64,000 bases of DNA, taken from Glaciecola sp947496235. Its GTDB lineage: Bacteria > Pseudomonadota > Gammaproteobacteria > Enterobacterales > Alteromonadaceae. Below the pieces are notes generated by a model that made no database searches, was not told the origin of the DNA, and saw only the letters and a program-made list of their open reading frames with translations. Shown one piece after another: positions 18,642-27,963 of the stretch (position 1 is its first letter; the number at the start of each line of letters is the position of its first letter). A program made the position numbers and the translations under genes. The stretch is from contig NZ_JBLWFH010000009.1 of assembly GCF_050306235.1 (NCBI RefSeq), positions 107,043 through 171,042 on the forward strand. The letters run 5' to 3'.

Positions 18642-18772
18642 AAGGATTTTCCCCTTAATTGGTGTGAATATAATGATTGTTAACGAGGATATCGACATCC
18701 ATCTAGGCAACTTAAGTTTTTAGTTGAATTATACTTAAGTTTAAAAAAATAATTTTATCAAATTTAAAATCT

Positions 18773-18780
18773 GCCGATAT
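18773..18780 (+). promoter_or_regulatory. Candidate sigma28 (FliA) -10 element for chemoreceptor gene
   Basis: GCCGATAT matches the FliA -10 consensus GCCGATAA at 7 of 8 positions and lies 51 bases upstream of the chemoreceptor start. The expected TAAA -35 at the right distance is poor, so this is only a candidate. Confidence 0.35.
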
Positions 18781-18830
18781 AGTCATATGAACAAAATCAC
18801 AACGATTTGCGTCTTTTGAGGACATTACTG

Positions 18831-20474
18831 ATGCTAGAATCTCAAAACTATTCGGTTAGAGCCAAATTTGCCTTTCCTATCGTTTTAATTACTTTGCTTA
18901 TCGCCATAATGGCAACTGTTAGCTATTTAGGAAACAGTCGACTATTAACAACCACAAATACAATTTCTGATACCTTTTTAGAAGGGATAAATTTAGCGTT
19001 AAATGCTGATAGAGATTTATATCAAGCTCATGCCGCTGCACAAAATTATTTGTTGTCTGCTTCATTGGATTTGGGTACAGAAAGTAAAAACCTAGAAACG
19101 TTTAATGAAAACGCTCAGCAAGCGCTTGACAGGATGGAAAAAGTTAAATCCCTCATGGTGGGATACCCAGAATCGTTAGCTAAAATTAGAAATTTCAACC
19201 AAGATTATAATACTTGGTTAGCCAGTTCAGAAAAAACCTTAGAGATGGCGAAGACAGGAAGTGCGTTAGAAGCCACCCAGTTTTATGAACAAACTGTTAT
19301 TGGTAATTTTGATAGGTTAAGAGAACATTATGACGTTATCGGTGGTGAGTTGAAATTACATGCTGATAAGGCGACGACGAATGCTAAGGATATAGGCACT
19401 TCAGAGGCGACTCAACTGACAGTGATGATTTTAATTAGTTTAATTGTTTGTGCCGTTAGTATCATTTATGGTCCACGCCTTATTACCAATCGACTAGATC
19501 AACTATTGAAAGTAATGAAAGACATTAGCGAGGGTGAAGGCAACCTTAAAGTTCGACTAGATGAGAATGGTAAAGATGAGCTTTCTCAACTTGCTCATGC
19601 ATTTAATCTTTGGATGTCAAAACTACAACAATTGGTTATTACGATCAAAAACGATGCCAGTAGTTTAAATGACTCAGTTATTGAATTGAACGGTTCTTCT
19701 GCGCAAAATAAAGTGATTGTAAATGAACAAAATGCCAACCTTGATAACATCGCTGCGGCTGTTAACGAATTGAGTTATGCAGTAAAAGAGGTCGCCCTGA
19801 GTTCAAATAACGCATTAGAGTATATTAACTCTGCCAAAGAACTCAGTATTGATTCAACAAAATCGGTGACTGCTTCGGTTTCACATATATCGTCCTTGTC
19901 TTCATCAATTGTGCATGCAAGTGACGTAATCACTAATCTAGCGGACGAGTCAAAGCATATTATTTCAGTACTAGATGTTATTAGAGATATTGCCGACCAA
20001 ACTAACTTGCTCGCACTTAACGCGGCCATAGAAGCTGCACGCGCCGGAGAACAGGGCAGAGGCTTTGCGGTTGTTGCAGACGAAGTTCGCACACTTGCAA
20101 GTAGAACACAACAGTCAACAGAAGACATCAACAGTATGTTGTCTGGGTTTGGTAAGGGTGTTACCGAGGCTGTAGAAGCTATACAAAAGGGTAACTCTCA
20201 GGTTGAACAAGTGGTTAATGCATCAAATACGGTAAAATCGTCATTAGAACAAGCCAATCAATCTGTCGATAAAGCTAGTGACTTAATTTCACAAATTGCC
20301 ACTGGCACTCAGCAACAAAGTGAAGCCACAGATGAAATTAACGGTAATATTGTTGCCCTACATGAGCATAGCAACAATAGTGTTGAAACGGTGAATCAAA
20401 CGACTAATGCTGTGTTAAGTTTAGAACAGACGGCAAGCCGCTTGTCACAAAATGTAGAACAATTTAAAGTATAA
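18831..20474 (+). CDS. Methyl-accepting chemotaxis protein
   Basis: This transmembrane chemoreceptor should feed the CheA/CheW pathway encoded further along. The 547-residue protein has a short N-terminal cytoplasmic tail, TM1 (about 13-35), a helical periplasmic ligand domain (about 36-200), TM2 (about 200-220), a HAMP domain (RLDQLLKVMKDISEGEGNL), and the signalling domain with hairpin tip IADQTNLLALNAAIEAARAG. No C-terminal CheR-tethering pentapeptide is present (ends EQFKV). The start ATG at 18831 has GAGGA 10 bases upstream; an upstream TTG at 18807 is less likely. The ligand is unknown. Confidence 0.93.
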   Translation: MLESQNYSVRAKFAFPIVLITLLIAIMATVSYLGNSRLLTTTNTISDTFLEGINLALNADRDLYQAHAAAQNYLLSASLDLGTESKNLETFNENAQQALDRMEKVKSLMVGYPESLAKIRNFNQDYNTWLASSEKTLEMAKTGSALEATQFYEQTVIGNFDRLREHYDVIGGELKLHADKATTNAKDIGTSEATQLTVMILISLIVCAVSIIYGPRLITNRLDQLLKVMKDISEGEGNLKVRLDENGKDELSQLAHAFNLWMSKLQQLVITIKNDASSLNDSVIELNGSSAQNKVIVNEQNANLDNIAAAVNELSYAVKEVALSSNNALEYINSAKELSIDSTKSVTASVSHISSLSSSIVHASDVITNLADESKHIISVLDVIRDIADQTNLLALNAAIEAARAGEQGRGFAVVADEVRTLASRTQQSTEDINSMLSGFGKGVTEAVEAIQKGNSQVEQVVNASNTVKSSLEQANQSVDKASDLISQIATGTQQQSEATDEINGNIVALHEHSNNSVETVNQTTNAVLSLEQTASRLSQNVEQFKV

Positions 20475-20491
20475 AATATTGAGTTAATTTT

Positions 20492-20522
20492 AAAAGCCGT
20501 TGAAATTTTCAGCGGCTTTTTT
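20492..20522 (+). terminator. Terminator after chemoreceptor gene
   Basis: AAAAGCCGTTGAAA and TTTCAGCGGCTTTT form a 14-bp stem with one G-U pair and a very small loop, followed by more T residues. Confidence 0.82.
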
Positions 20523-20609
20523 ATGTCTAATATTGTACTATGCATAAAACTTCTAATAATTTGTCTTGGTAAATTTGCTGAGTTAAATTTGAATTGCTAT
20601 CATAACTCC

Positions 20610-20978
20610 ATGAAATTGTTGACGATACTATTTTCACTTACGTTAATCTTCAACTTAACTTTTAGCCCAAGCGCGCAAAGTTTTGAAGTAGATATGACGG
20701 ATTGCCACATGCAGAGCATGCACTCTGATGTTGAGGCTATGCAGTCAACCCAAGCGCAAGAAAATGACTGTTGCGACAATGGTACCTGTGGATTAGCAAT
20801 GGCAAATTGTGAAGGTAATTGTAGTCACTGTCACGGCGCCACAGGTTTTATAGCCTTAGCGACCTCTATACAAGCGCATGCACCTGAACTTTCAAGCGAC
20901 CATAACATCGCCACAGTTATCACGGCATATAGTTCCCCTGTCCTAGAGCTGATAATCCCCCCATCAATTAAATTTTAA
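20610..20978 (+). CDS. Small exported Cys/His/Met-rich protein upstream of cusBA
   Basis: I do not recognise this family with certainty. The 122-residue product has a signal peptide (MKLLTILFSLTLIFNLTF, cleavage likely after SAQS). A mature region dense in metal ligands follows: DMTDCHMQSMHSDVEAMQS, then CCDNGTCGLAMANCEGNCSH and CHG. A tail with few such residues follows. The frame is open further upstream to 20523, but the earlier residues lack a sensible start and the signal peptide begins at 20610. It lies 78 bases ahead of cusB in the same direction, so a periplasmic copper-binding or chaperone role is inferred from ligand content and position. DUF2946-like copper proteins are a possible comparison. 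Confidence 0.6.
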   Translation: MKLLTILFSLTLIFNLTFSPSAQSFEVDMTDCHMQSMHSDVEAMQSTQAQENDCCDNGTCGLAMANCEGNCSHCHGATGFIALATSIQAHAPELSSDHNIATVITAYSSPVLELIIPPSIKF

Positions 20979-21056
20979 AATGATGTCAAGTGCTTTGGAT
21001 TTGTTTAATCCAAAGACACAAAAAGTTTAATTTTTAATGTTTGATGGAGCGTACTC

Positions 21057-22475
21057 ATGCGCAATTATTTTGTATATTTCCTACTTGTTGCTGGGTTATA
21101 CAGCCTTTCTACTGAAGAGCTTCGTGCTCAAAATGACCAACCGATTTATATTTGTCCGATGCACAATCATATTACCAGCGACACCCCCGGAGATTGTCCG
21201 ATTTGCGGCATGGATTTGGTGGCGAAGAAAACATCGAACGAACATACTGACGATGAGATGTTGGAGATGCATGGTGAAGATGATCATGAATCAATGGATA
21301 CTATGCAAAGCATGCCATCAATGCAGTTGGATAATCTATTTGAATCTACCGCTAGCCAATATGTTTGTCCCATGCATGAGCATATTGTCAAGGATCACCC
21401 TGGGACTTGTCCTATTTGTGGCATGGATTTAGTTCCCAAAAAATCAGCGCAAACATCTAAGGGACCGAGTGTACAGGTCTCAGGGGCTATGCAACAAAGT
21501 CTGGCAATTCAAACTGCGCTTGTGCAAAGGGGAAGCATACAACCCGTCATACTAGCCTATGGAAGCGTAGAGTATGACGAAACAAAAATCAGACATATTC
21601 ATTCAAGGGTAAGTGGATGGATAGAGAAATTGGCGGTAAATAGCTTGGGTGAAGCCATTAAAAAAGGCGACTTATTGTATGAAATTTATTCACCGGAATT
21701 AATTGTTGCCCAAGATGATTTTTTATCCCTTTTGGCCAGCGGTATCAGTAATCCAGAACTGATTGAAAGAGGAAAGAAACGTTTGAGTTTATTAGGCGTA
21801 GATGATGCGTTAATTGAACGAATAGCAAACACCAAAAAGTCTATCTATCAATTGCCTTATTATGCTCGCCAATCAGGTGTGGTTGATAGACTTGATGTCC
21901 GTGAGGGAATGTATGTTCAACCTGCGCAAGAAATGATGATGATAGCGGATCGCAGTGAAGTGTGGATAGTTGCGGATGTATCTGAATCTAATGCGCCATT
22001 GATAGAACAGAATCTCAAGGTCAATCTATCGGTTCCTGCTGCTGACATTAATGATCTGTCAGCGCCTATAAGTTTTATTTACCCTGATATGGACCCTAAC
22101 ACTCGCACAATGAAATTACGGGTCGATGTACCAAATCAAAAGCAAACACTTAAACCAGGGATGCTGGCAAAGCTTGAAATTCAAACTCAAGCACTAAATG
22201 ATGTGTTGTATATTCCGTTGCAAGCACTGATTAGAACTGGCAAATCATCAAGAGTTATTGTGCAGACAAACGACCAAGAATTTGTCCAGCGCAAAGTAGC
22301 CATTGGAGTGATTACTGATGATCTGGTCGAAATTCGGCAAGGGTTATCTATCGATGAAAGAGTGGTGACTTCAGGACAGTTCTTATTAGATTCTGAAGCC
22401 AGCTTATCTCATTTTAGCAATGGCCTATCAGAACATGATGAAAAGACTGTTATGCCGCAGTCTCACAACCACTAG
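21057..22475 (+). CDS. cusB: CusB-type RND periplasmic adaptor with two heavy-metal-binding domains
   Basis: This is the periplasmic adaptor of a heavy-metal RND efflux pump, partner of CusA directly downstream. The 472-residue protein has a signal peptide (ending near LRAQ). Two copies of a CxMH ... CPICGMDL metal-binding module follow, at about residues 30-58 (YICPMHNH ... PGDCPICGMDL) and 101-128 (YVCPMHEH ... PGTCPICGMDL). Then come the barrel-sandwich, hairpin and beta-barrel adaptor domains (RVSGWIEKLAVNSLGEAIKK; PNQKQTLKPGMLAKLEIQ). The ATG at 21057 has GGAG well placed. It is spaced 9 bases from cusA. CusB proteins commonly lack or have one such module; two is less usual. Confidence 0.92.
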   Translation: MRNYFVYFLLVAGLYSLSTEELRAQNDQPIYICPMHNHITSDTPGDCPICGMDLVAKKTSNEHTDDEMLEMHGEDDHESMDTMQSMPSMQLDNLFESTASQYVCPMHEHIVKDHPGTCPICGMDLVPKKSAQTSKGPSVQVSGAMQQSLAIQTALVQRGSIQPVILAYGSVEYDETKIRHIHSRVSGWIEKLAVNSLGEAIKKGDLLYEIYSPELIVAQDDFLSLLASGISNPELIERGKKRLSLLGVDDALIERIANTKKSIYQLPYYARQSGVVDRLDVREGMYVQPAQEMMMIADRSEVWIVADVSESNAPLIEQNLKVNLSVPAADINDLSAPISFIYPDMDPNTRTMKLRVDVPNQKQTLKPGMLAKLEIQTQALNDVLYIPLQALIRTGKSSRVIVQTNDQEFVQRKVAIGVITDDLVEIRQGLSIDERVVTSGQFLLDSEASLSHFSNGLSEHDEKTVMPQSHNH

Positions 22476-22484
22476 GATCCTATT

Positions 22485-25400
22485 ATGATTAAATTTTTAA
22501 TAGATCGTAGTATGCGTTTTCCGGCCATAGTATTGCTAATATTCACGGTGTTAGGCATCTATGGATATTTAAGCCTGCAGCGAATTCCAGTGGATGCTAT
22601 ACCTGATTTAAGTGACGTACAAGTTATCGTAAAAACCAGCTATCCAGGTCAATCACCTCAGTTAGTTGAAGAGCAAATTACCTACCCATTGTCTACTGGA
22701 CTATTAGCAGTACCCAAAGCTAAAACAGTAAGAGGTTTTTCGTTTTTTGGTGATTCTTATATATACATTATTTTTGAAGATGGCACCGATATATATTGGG
22801 CAAGAACCCGCGTTTTAGAATATTTGAATCAAATTAGCTCTCAATTGCCTGCGTCTGCTCAGCCAGAGCTTGGACCTGACGCCAGTGGTGTGGGTTGGAT
22901 ATATCAATATGCGTTAACAGATACCACGGGAAATCAACATTTGGGAGACCTGACGACCTTACAAGACTGGTTTCTAAAATTAGAATTGCAATCTGTACCA
23001 GGGGTGTCCGAAGTGGCAACCGTTGGCGGCATGAAAAAGACCTATCAAATAGTATTAGATCCACAACGGTTAACCCAATACAACTTGAGTATTCAACAAG
23101 TTATGGACGCAGTTTCAGCCAATAATGGAGAAGTTGGTGGGGGTATTATAGAGATGGCGGAAGCCGAATATATGATTCGTAGCCAAGGCTATCTCACAAG
23201 CATTGAACAAATTGAACAAATACCTTTAGGGATTATGAGTGCGCAAGCTAGCCCTTTGCTATTAAAAGATGTAGCTGTAGTAACAAATGGCCCTGAATTA
23301 CGACGTGGTATTGCCGAATTAAATGGAGAAGGAGAAGTCGTTGGCGGCATAGTGGTGATGCGTCAAGGTGAAAATGCAATGACAGTCATCAATAGTGTTA
23401 AAGCCAAACTTGAACAACTTGCCAAAGGACTACCGGAAGGGGTTGAAATCCGAACTGTTTACGACCGCTCAACCTTGATTCAAAGTTCGGTGGATAATTT
23501 ACAGAACAAGCTACTGCAAGAAATTATTGTGGTAATTGTAGTTTGTTTACTCTTCTTATGGCACCTACGTTCGACCCTAGTCGCCATGATCAGTCTACCT
23601 TTGGCGGTTTTGCTAGGCTTTGTGGTTATGTGGTTGCTCGATGTGCGCATTAATATTATGAGTTTAGGTGGTATCGCCATTGCTGTTGGTGCTCTAGTCG
23701 ATGCCGCAATTGTAATGATAGAAAACCTGCATAAACATTTACATCATTATCAACAGACTCAAGGCAAAGTGGCAAAAGGGAAAGCACACTGGGAAATAGT
23801 CAAAAAGTCTTGTTTTGAGGTGTGTCCGGCACTTTTTATTTCGCTATTAATCATTACCTTGAGTTTTATTCCAGTGTTCGGTCTTACGTCTCAAGAGGGC
23901 AAGTTATTTGGTCCTTTAGCTATGACTAAGACGCTAGTTATGGCAGCCTCAGCGCTACTCGCAATTACCCTAGTACCAGTGCTACTTAGTTTGTTGGTAA
24001 GAGGACATATAAAAGATGAATCAGTTAATCCCATCAGTCGAGTACTTACTTGGCTTTATGCGCCCATGTTAAAACTGTCATTAAAATTACCTTGGTTGAC
24101 TATTTTATTTGCAATCGCAATAGCAGGATCTGCTTATTATCCTTGGCAAAAAATGGGCAGCGAATTTATGCCTGATTTGCAAGAAGGTGATCTCATGTAT
24201 ATGCCAACCACCTTACCAGGCGTCTCACCAGCTAAAGCAGGGGAGCTCTTGCAACAAACTGATCGTTTAATTAAGACACAACCAGAGGTAGCCTCTGTGT
24301 TTGGTAAAGTAGGTAGGGCAAATACAGCGACAGATCCTGCACCGCTTACAATGCTAGAAACCACCATTCAATTGAAAGATATAAGCTTATGGCGCCCAGG
24401 CATTACGTTAGATGACATAATTTCGGAGCTTGATCAGCGAGTACAAGTACCTGGATTGACCAATGCTTGGGTACAGCCGATACGAACCCGAATCGACATG
24501 TTATCAACAGGTGTCAAAACCCCTGTAGGGCTTAAAATTTCAGGTACTAATTTAACCCAATTACAAGCAACAGCAGTAGCGGTTGAGCAAGCTCTGGGAG
24601 ATTTACCTGAAACCCAAAGCGCCTTTGCTGAACGCGCCAGATCTGGGCGTTACATTGAAATAGTACCTAATCGACTCGCTTTAGCACAATACGGTTTGAA
24701 TATCATGCAAGTACAACAGTTGGTACGTTACGCTGTAGGTGGAGATGAAATTGGCATTAGTGTACAGGGTGACAAAAGATTTGGCATTAATTTGCGTTTT
24801 CCTCAAGATTATCGTCAATCGCCTGAGCAATTACGGGACCTGCCAATGCGAGGAAATAACGGACAATGGCTCACTTTGGGACAAGTGGCGAGTATTGAGA
24901 TAGCAGATGGGCCAGCCCTTATAAAAAGTGAAAACGGTCGATTAATGGCCTTGGTATTTGTGGATCTAAAGGACAATGTCGATATTGCTGCATACATTCA
25001 AAAAGCCCAATCACATTTGCAAACCGAAGTGAATTTGCCAATAGGATCAAGCGTTACTTTTACCGGGCAATATGAATATATGCAACGGGCCGAACAAAGC
25101 ATGCAATATTTGGTGCCCTTGACCTTATTAATCATACTGGTCTTGTTATATCTGACCTTTAATTCGTTTGTGCAGGCGTTTTTAGTCATGGCTAGTTTGC
25201 CAATCGCGCTTTCTGGCAGTTTGTGGTTAGTTTATTTGCTCGGCTATGAAATGTCAGTGGCCGTGGCCGTGGGGATGATTGCACTGGCGGGGGTCGCCGC
25301 TGAATTTGGGGTAATCATGTTGTTATACATTAATCGGGTTCGCCAAGATACCGATTTACCTCTCGATAAAGCCATCTACCAAGGGGCTCTACAAAGAGTT

Positions 25401-25604
25401 AGACCAAAAGCAATGACGGTAATAACTATCATTGCGGGTTTGCTACCTATCATGTTGGGTGAAGGGAGCGGTAATGAAGTTATGCAGCGTATAGCAGCGC
25501 CCATGCTTGGGGGCATGGTGTTAAGTCCCATCATTTCTATGTTGGTAATTCCATGCGCGTTAAAAATGCTTGGTCGATTTGGTGAAGCGCCTAAAAGTAA
25601 CTAG
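22485..25604 (+). CDS. cusA: CusA-type Cu(I)/Ag(I) RND efflux transporter
   Basis: CusA is the proton-driven inner-membrane pump that exports Cu(I)/Ag(I) through a tripartite envelope complex. The 1039-residue protein has the heavy-metal RND architecture: twelve membrane segments, two large periplasmic loops, and GALVDAAIVMIEN in TM4, the form seen in monovalent-cation pumps. The three methionines that bind Cu(I) in E. coli CusA are present and fall at identical numbers here: M573 (MYMPTTLPG), M623 (PAPLTMLETT) and M672 (RIDMLSTG). This is strong sequence support for Cu/Ag rather than Zn/Co. No outer-membrane factor (cusC), cusF or cusRS is encoded nearby. Confidence 0.95.
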   Translation: MIKFLIDRSMRFPAIVLLIFTVLGIYGYLSLQRIPVDAIPDLSDVQVIVKTSYPGQSPQLVEEQITYPLSTGLLAVPKAKTVRGFSFFGDSYIYIIFEDGTDIYWARTRVLEYLNQISSQLPASAQPELGPDASGVGWIYQYALTDTTGNQHLGDLTTLQDWFLKLELQSVPGVSEVATVGGMKKTYQIVLDPQRLTQYNLSIQQVMDAVSANNGEVGGGIIEMAEAEYMIRSQGYLTSIEQIEQIPLGIMSAQASPLLLKDVAVVTNGPELRRGIAELNGEGEVVGGIVVMRQGENAMTVINSVKAKLEQLAKGLPEGVEIRTVYDRSTLIQSSVDNLQNKLLQEIIVVIVVCLLFLWHLRSTLVAMISLPLAVLLGFVVMWLLDVRINIMSLGGIAIAVGALVDAAIVMIENLHKHLHHYQQTQGKVAKGKAHWEIVKKSCFEVCPALFISLLIITLSFIPVFGLTSQEGKLFGPLAMTKTLVMAASALLAITLVPVLLSLLVRGHIKDESVNPISRVLTWLYAPMLKLSLKLPWLTILFAIAIAGSAYYPWQKMGSEFMPDLQEGDLMYMPTTLPGVSPAKAGELLQQTDRLIKTQPEVASVFGKVGRANTATDPAPLTMLETTIQLKDISLWRPGITLDDIISELDQRVQVPGLTNAWVQPIRTRIDMLSTGVKTPVGLKISGTNLTQLQATAVAVEQALGDLPETQSAFAERARSGRYIEIVPNRLALAQYGLNIMQVQQLVRYAVGGDEIGISVQGDKRFGINLRFPQDYRQSPEQLRDLPMRGNNGQWLTLGQVASIEIADGPALIKSENGRLMALVFVDLKDNVDIAAYIQKAQSHLQTEVNLPIGSSVTFTGQYEYMQRAEQSMQYLVPLTLLIILVLLYLTFNSFVQAFLVMASLPIALSGSLWLVYLLGYEMSVAVAVGMIALAGVAAEFGVIMLLYINRVRQDTDLPLDKAIYQGALQRVRPKAMTVITIIAGLLPIMLGEGSGNEVMQRIAAPMLGGMVLSPIISMLVIPCALKMLGRFGEAPKSN

Positions 25605-25656
25605 ATGACCTTCAGCACGAATAATGCATAAAGATAAACAGGCTCTACTATGACTC

Positions 25657-25724
25657 CGCAATAAGATTTGGCATGTCGCGGATTTGAATTTGTGTTAGAT
25701 TACATGCAAATAAATCTTATTGCG
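25657..25724. repeat. Long interrupted inverted repeat between cusA and ovoA
   Basis: CGCAATAAGATTT (25657-25669) is perfectly repeated in reverse complement at 25712-25724. Inside these arms GCATGT and ACATGC also pair after a 4-base offset, so transcripts could form a 13-bp plus 6-bp stem. There is no T tract immediately after, so it is not a classic terminator. It could be an mRNA 3'-end stabiliser for cusA, a leader structure of ovoA, or a small mobile repeat. Confidence 0.7.
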
Positions 25725-25740
25725 TGACAAATAAGTAAGT

Positions 25741-25757
25741 ATTTTTACAGTAAAAAT
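25741..25757. promoter_or_regulatory. 17-bp palindrome upstream of ovoA
   Basis: ATTTTTACAGTAAAAAT is a perfect palindrome around a single central base, ending 41 bases before the ovoA ATG. Position and symmetry suit a dimeric regulator's operator, but AT-rich palindromes also arise by chance. Confidence 0.35.
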
Positions 25758-25798
25758 GAACATCTAATTTCTGTTAGTTTAATTTTTAGGGGCAATAC

Positions 25799-27895
25799 AT
25801 GAAGCATCCCCATACCCCCGATTTACGGGAAGGTACGGTTGAGGAAAAACGCAAAGAAATACTGTCATATTTTCTTGATGCCTTTTCCACTTATGAATCA
25901 CTTTTTTCAGTACTTAAAGACCAACAGGCTTTTTATCAGCGACCGGAAAAACTTCGTCACCCCTTAATTTTTTATTTTGGTCATACAGCCACTTTTTATA
26001 TTAATAAGTTAGTCCTAGCAAAAGCTCTAAAGCAACGAATTCAACCAAAATTTGAGTCATTGTTTGCCGTTGGCGTGGATGAGATGAGTTGGGACGATCT
26101 CAACGAAACCAACTACAACTGGCCCAAGGTAGAGGAAGTTCGCTCATATCGCCAACAAGTTAAAGAAGTAGTGACTGAGATTATTCAGAATATTGAATTT
26201 ACTATGCCCATTGATTGGGACAGTCCTATGTGGCCAATCATCATGGGCATTGAGCACGAGCGAATTCACCTTGAAACGTCCTCAGTTTTGATTCGTCAAC
26301 TGGATATATCTTATGTACAAGGCTCTGCTGACTGGCCTGCATGCCCAAATTCTGCTTCGAATCCAGAAAATAGACTCATCCAAGTGTCCCAAGGTGAGGT
26401 GAGTCGAAGTAAAAATTTTGATGACAACATTTATGGCTGGGATAACGAATATGGTGCCGATAATGCCGACGTTGCTAGTTTTAAAGCGTCTCAATACTTA
26501 GTTTCCAATGGCGAATTCTTAGCCTTTGTACAAGAAAATGGGTATCTAAATAGTGAATATTGGGAAGATGAAGGTTGGCAGTGGCGAGAATACACGCAAG
26601 CGACACATCCGCACTTTTGGCGAAAAACCCCAGAAGGTATCCTATATCGAACCATGTTAGAGGAAATACCATTACCTTTAAACTGGCCGGTTGATGTGAA
26701 TTATCATGAAGCAAAGGCATTTTGTAATTGGAAAAGTGAAAAGACGGGTAAAAATTTACGCTTACCATCAGAACATGAGTGGTTGAGACTTCGCGACTTT
26801 GTTGGTTTGACACAAGCAAGATACAGTGAAAATGCTAATATTCATTTATCAAAATTTGCTTCCTCTATGCCGGTTGACGTTAATGCTCACGGCGACTTTT
26901 TTGATATTATTGGCAATGTTTGGCAATGGACGGAAACGCCTATTTATCCTTTAGAAGGATTTAAAGTACATCCTTTATATGATGATTTCACCACACCTAC
27001 TTTTGACAATAAACATAATTTGATTAAAGGCGGGAGTTGGATCTCCACAGGAAATGAGGCCAGTAAAGATAGTCGTTACGCTTTTCGTCGGCACTTTTTC
27101 CAACACGCTGGATTCCGTTACATCGAATCAGACTTAGATATTCAAGTCTCTGATTTAGATTACGAAAGTGACACCCAAATTTCTCAGTATTGTGAATTCC
27201 ACTATGGCAGTGAATACTTTGGTGTACCTAATTTCCCAAAAGCATGCGCGCAACTATGTCTTAAACAGATGGAAGATAAACCTAAACGTAAAGCGCTAGA
27301 TCTTGGGTGTGCAGTGGGTCGAGCTTCGTTTGAATTGGCAAAAGCGTTTGAGCATGTGGATGGGGTTGATTTTTCAGCGCGTTTTATCAAAGTAGCAGCG
27401 GCATTTCAGGAAAGTGCTGAGATTCGATATACCCTAGTTGATGAAGGGGAATTAACCTCGTTTCATGTACAAAGGTTAAGTGCATTAGGGCTATCCAAAG
27501 CACCGAATATTGCCTTTATGCAGGGCGATGCCTGTAATCTGGCAACCAAATACGATAACTACGACCTTATTTTCATGGGCAATTTGTTGGATAGAGTTTA
27601 TAGCCCGCGCAAAGTGCTTAAGATAGTCACAGAACGGCTAAATGTGGGGGGGATTTTAGTGATTACTTCGCCATTTACTTGGCTTACCGAGTATACAGAA
27701 AAAAATGAATGGTTAGGCGGTTACAAGGAATCTACAGGGGAAACCTTAACGTCAACCAATGCGTTAGAATCAGCGCTGGCGCCTCATTTTAAACGTGTTT
27801 TTGGCCCTGTGGAAATCCCCTTTGTAATTCGTGAAACCAAGCGAAAATTTCAACATAGCTTGTCTGAATGCAGTGTGTTTGAAAAAATTCGATAA
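25799..27895 (+). CDS. ovoA: 5-histidylcysteine sulfoxide synthase / mercaptohistidine N-methyltransferase, OvoA
   Basis: OvoA is the iron enzyme that couples cysteine to histidine with oxygen in ovothiol biosynthesis; its C-terminal domain methylates the thiohistidine. The 698-residue protein has the full three-part layout. The DinB-like N-terminal domain carries the Fe-binding His set (H62 in FGHTATFY and H153/H157/E159 in EHERIHLE). The FGE-sulfatase/SUMF1 domain contains GNVWQWTETPIYPLEGF and IKGGSWISTGNEAS. The SAM methyltransferase domain follows from about residue 497 (ALDLGCAVGRASFELAKAF). The ATG at 25799 has AGGGG upstream. A PLP sulfoxide lyase (OvoB) is not adjacent. Ovothiol is an antioxidant, so linkage to the copper efflux genes may reflect oxidative stress; that is inference. 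Confidence 0.94.
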   Translation: MKHPHTPDLREGTVEEKRKEILSYFLDAFSTYESLFSVLKDQQAFYQRPEKLRHPLIFYFGHTATFYINKLVLAKALKQRIQPKFESLFAVGVDEMSWDDLNETNYNWPKVEEVRSYRQQVKEVVTEIIQNIEFTMPIDWDSPMWPIIMGIEHERIHLETSSVLIRQLDISYVQGSADWPACPNSASNPENRLIQVSQGEVSRSKNFDDNIYGWDNEYGADNADVASFKASQYLVSNGEFLAFVQENGYLNSEYWEDEGWQWREYTQATHPHFWRKTPEGILYRTMLEEIPLPLNWPVDVNYHEAKAFCNWKSEKTGKNLRLPSEHEWLRLRDFVGLTQARYSENANIHLSKFASSMPVDVNAHGDFFDIIGNVWQWTETPIYPLEGFKVHPLYDDFTTPTFDNKHNLIKGGSWISTGNEASKDSRYAFRRHFFQHAGFRYIESDLDIQVSDLDYESDTQISQYCEFHYGSEYFGVPNFPKACAQLCLKQMEDKPKRKALDLGCAVGRASFELAKAFEHVDGVDFSARFIKVAAAFQESAEIRYTLVDEGELTSFHVQRLSALGLSKAPNIAFMQGDACNLATKYDNYDLIFMGNLLDRVYSPRKVLKIVTERLNVGGILVITSPFTWLTEYTEKNEWLGGYKESTGETLTSTNALESALAPHFKRVFGPVEIPFVIRETKRKFQHSLSECSVFEKIR

Positions 27896-27908
27896 CTAGA
27901 TAACTTTG

Positions 27909-27930
27909 GGGCTAGTTGATTATCTAGCCC
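27909..27930. other. Hairpin between converging ovoA and yceH
   Basis: GGGCTAG and CTAGCCC form a perfect 7-bp stem with an 8-base loop 14 bases after the ovoA stop. It lacks a T tract in either direction, so intrinsic termination is uncertain. Confidence 0.4.
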
Positions 27931-27963
27931 TGAGTGGATAAGGAAATCTGAATCCTGTTTACG

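Noticed and set aside
21037..21432. 131-codon plus-strand ORF overlapping the 5' end of cusB
   Set aside because: Out-of-frame reading of the cusB signal peptide and metal-binding modules.
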